Assembly: GCA_002729015.1 (NCBI GenBank) | Contig: PBVO01000107.1 | Location: 28,356-36,848, forward strand | From: Candidatus Poribacteria bacterium | Lineage (GTDB): Bacteria > Poribacteria > WGA-4E > UBA9662 | Reading direction: 5' to 3' | Length of the DNA: 8,493 nucleotides | Shown here: in pieces, positions 7,521-8,493 of the stretch | How the letters are laid out: each line of letters opens with the position of its first letter | Numbering within the stretch: the first letter of the stretch is position 1 | Made by a program: the position numbers and the translations under genes | Notes under the pieces: generated by a model | The model's database searches: none | The model's input: only the letters and a program-made list of their open reading frames with translations | What the model was told of the DNA's origin: nothing

Positions 7521-8459
7521 TTATTCAGCTTGGTTAGACAACTGACGTAAGTGAGCTACAACTGATGTTGATAACCCTTGTAGATCATAACCCCCTTCTA
7601 GTACAGAAACAATATGACCTCGACAGACTTGGTCAGCAATTTCCTGTACAATTTTAGTCAGATCGGCAAACCCTTCTGAAGTCATATTCATTTGAGACAG
7701 AGGGTCTCGCTCATGGGCATCAAACCCAGCTGAAATAAAAATAAATTCTGGTTTGAATTCAGTCAATTGAGGTTGTAGTACTTTTCGAAATTTCTCCGTA
7801 TAATCAGAGACTCCACTGTAAGGCGACATTGGACAATTCAACGTTGTACCAACTCCCCGTCCGGTCCCTTTTTCTTTAACCAATCCAGTACCAGGATACA
7901 ATGGAGATTGATGTATAGAAAAATAAAAGACCGATGGATCTGAGTAAAAAATATCTTGTGTTCCATTACCATGGTGTACGTCCCAGTCAATTATAGCAAT
8001 TCGATCTAGCCCGTGTTTTTTTTGTAAATGCCTAGTTGCAATCGCAACACTATTAAACAAACAAAAACCCATAGCTCGAAAAGCCGTCGCATGATGACCT
8101 GGGGGGCGCGTCAACGCAAATCCATTATCAACAGTTTTATTGATAACTGATTCTGACAATGAGATGGCGGCTGCCACTGACAGTAGTGCGACTTGATAAG
8201 AATCTTTGGCAACCGGTGTATCATATTCTAAAGGATCTTCGGTTTGACAATGATTATAGACTCGATCAATATGCTCCTTGGCGTGAACATAGGCTAGTTC
8301 TTCTTCGTTAATGGGCGCTGATTCTACTGGTACCAGATGTAGGTTTGCTTGTTCAATAGCAACTAGGCAGGACCTAATTCGATCAGATCTCTCAGGGTGC
8401 CCTACTCCTGTGTTATGACCTAGACAACGATTATCCGTTGTAATTCCACATTTCAGCAT
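7521..8459 (-). CDS. Histone deacetylase/AcuC/APAH family deacetylase
   Basis: A 312-residue cytoplasmic zinc hydrolase of the arginase/deacetylase fold that removes acetyl (or other acyl) groups from amines. The family signatures are complete: N-terminal GHPERSDR (20-27), RPPGHHA (118-124) with the catalytic pair His122-His123, GFCLFNSVAIA (131-141), IDWDVHHGNGT (157-167) with zinc ligands Asp160 and His162, SAGFDAHERDP (243-253) with zinc ligand Asp247, and LEGGYD (287-292) with the transition-state tyrosine Tyr291. The length is usual for the short bacterial class II-type members. The natural substrate may be acetylated proteins, acetyl-polyamines or another small amide; the sequence does not choose. 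The ATG is preceded by AAGAGGA (8475-8469) with 9 bases of spacing. Only 34 bases upstream are visible, so its promoter lies outside the window or it belongs to an operon that continues to the right. Confidence 0.95.
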   Translation of the reverse strand: MLKCGITTDNRCLGHNTGVGHPERSDRIRSCLVAIEQANLHLVPVESAPINEEELAYVHAKEHIDRVYNHCQTEDPLEYDTPVAKDSYQVALLSVAAAISLSESVINKTVDNGFALTRPPGHHATAFRAMGFCLFNSVAIATRHLQKKHGLDRIAIIDWDVHHGNGTQDIFYSDPSVFYFSIHQSPLYPGTGLVKEKGTGRGVGTTLNCPMSPYSGVSDYTEKFRKVLQPQLTEFKPEFIFISAGFDAHERDPLSQMNMTSEGFADLTKIVQEIADQVCRGHIVSVLEGGYDLQGLSTSVVAHLRQLSNQAE

Positions 8460-8493
8460 TACTATTATTCCTCTTGTCTCATTGTGGTTGAAA

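Overview
The window looks like a chromosomal segment of a Planctomycetota bacterium, or a close relative in the PVC group, with a fairly low G+C content (roughly 40 % by eye). The main reason is a set of three consecutive secreted PQQ-like beta-propeller proteins. Two begin, right after the signal peptide, with the W-x-x-WRGPN-x-NG motif typical of planctomycete and verrucomicrobial families. The 724-residue and 490-residue members both resemble families I know mainly from planctomycete genomes. This is recognition from memory, not a database result.

All five convincing genes are on the minus strand, so the window reads right to left. At the right end is a class II-type histone deacetylase/AcuC/acetylpolyamine-amidohydrolase family enzyme (8459-7521), with every expected zinc and catalytic residue. 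A 142-base gap follows, with a possible weak terminator and a good sigma70-like promoter (TTGTTG, 17 bases, TATAAT). Then come three propeller genes: 443 aa (7378-6047), 724 aa (5987-3813) and 490 aa (3806-2334), separated by 59 and 6 bases. Another 28 bases downstream is a PaaK/LuxE-like adenylate-forming enzyme (2305-1214) that starts at TTG behind a clear AAGGAG. The spacing suggests that the last four genes form one transcription unit driven from the 7379-7520 gap.

The left 1.2 kb (1-1213) has no convincing gene on either strand. Its one striking element is a perfect 14-bp inverted repeat (455-468 / 481-494) with an extra flanking 6-bp arm. A weak terminator-like hairpin for the minus-strand operon lies near 1056-1087.

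The three propellers align blade by blade at their C-termini and share a G-x-IT...W landmark, so they are old paralogs. They lack the hallmarks of catalytic quinoprotein dehydrogenases and are more likely secreted or periplasmic binding or scaffold proteins. Only the 724-residue member carries extra C-terminal Ig-like and concanavalin-type modules, which suggests carbohydrate or surface binding. Neither cytoplasmic enzyme has an obvious link to them. I see no defence system, mobile element, CRISPR array or RNA gene. The best candidates for follow-up are the hairpin in the empty region and the role of the propeller cluster.
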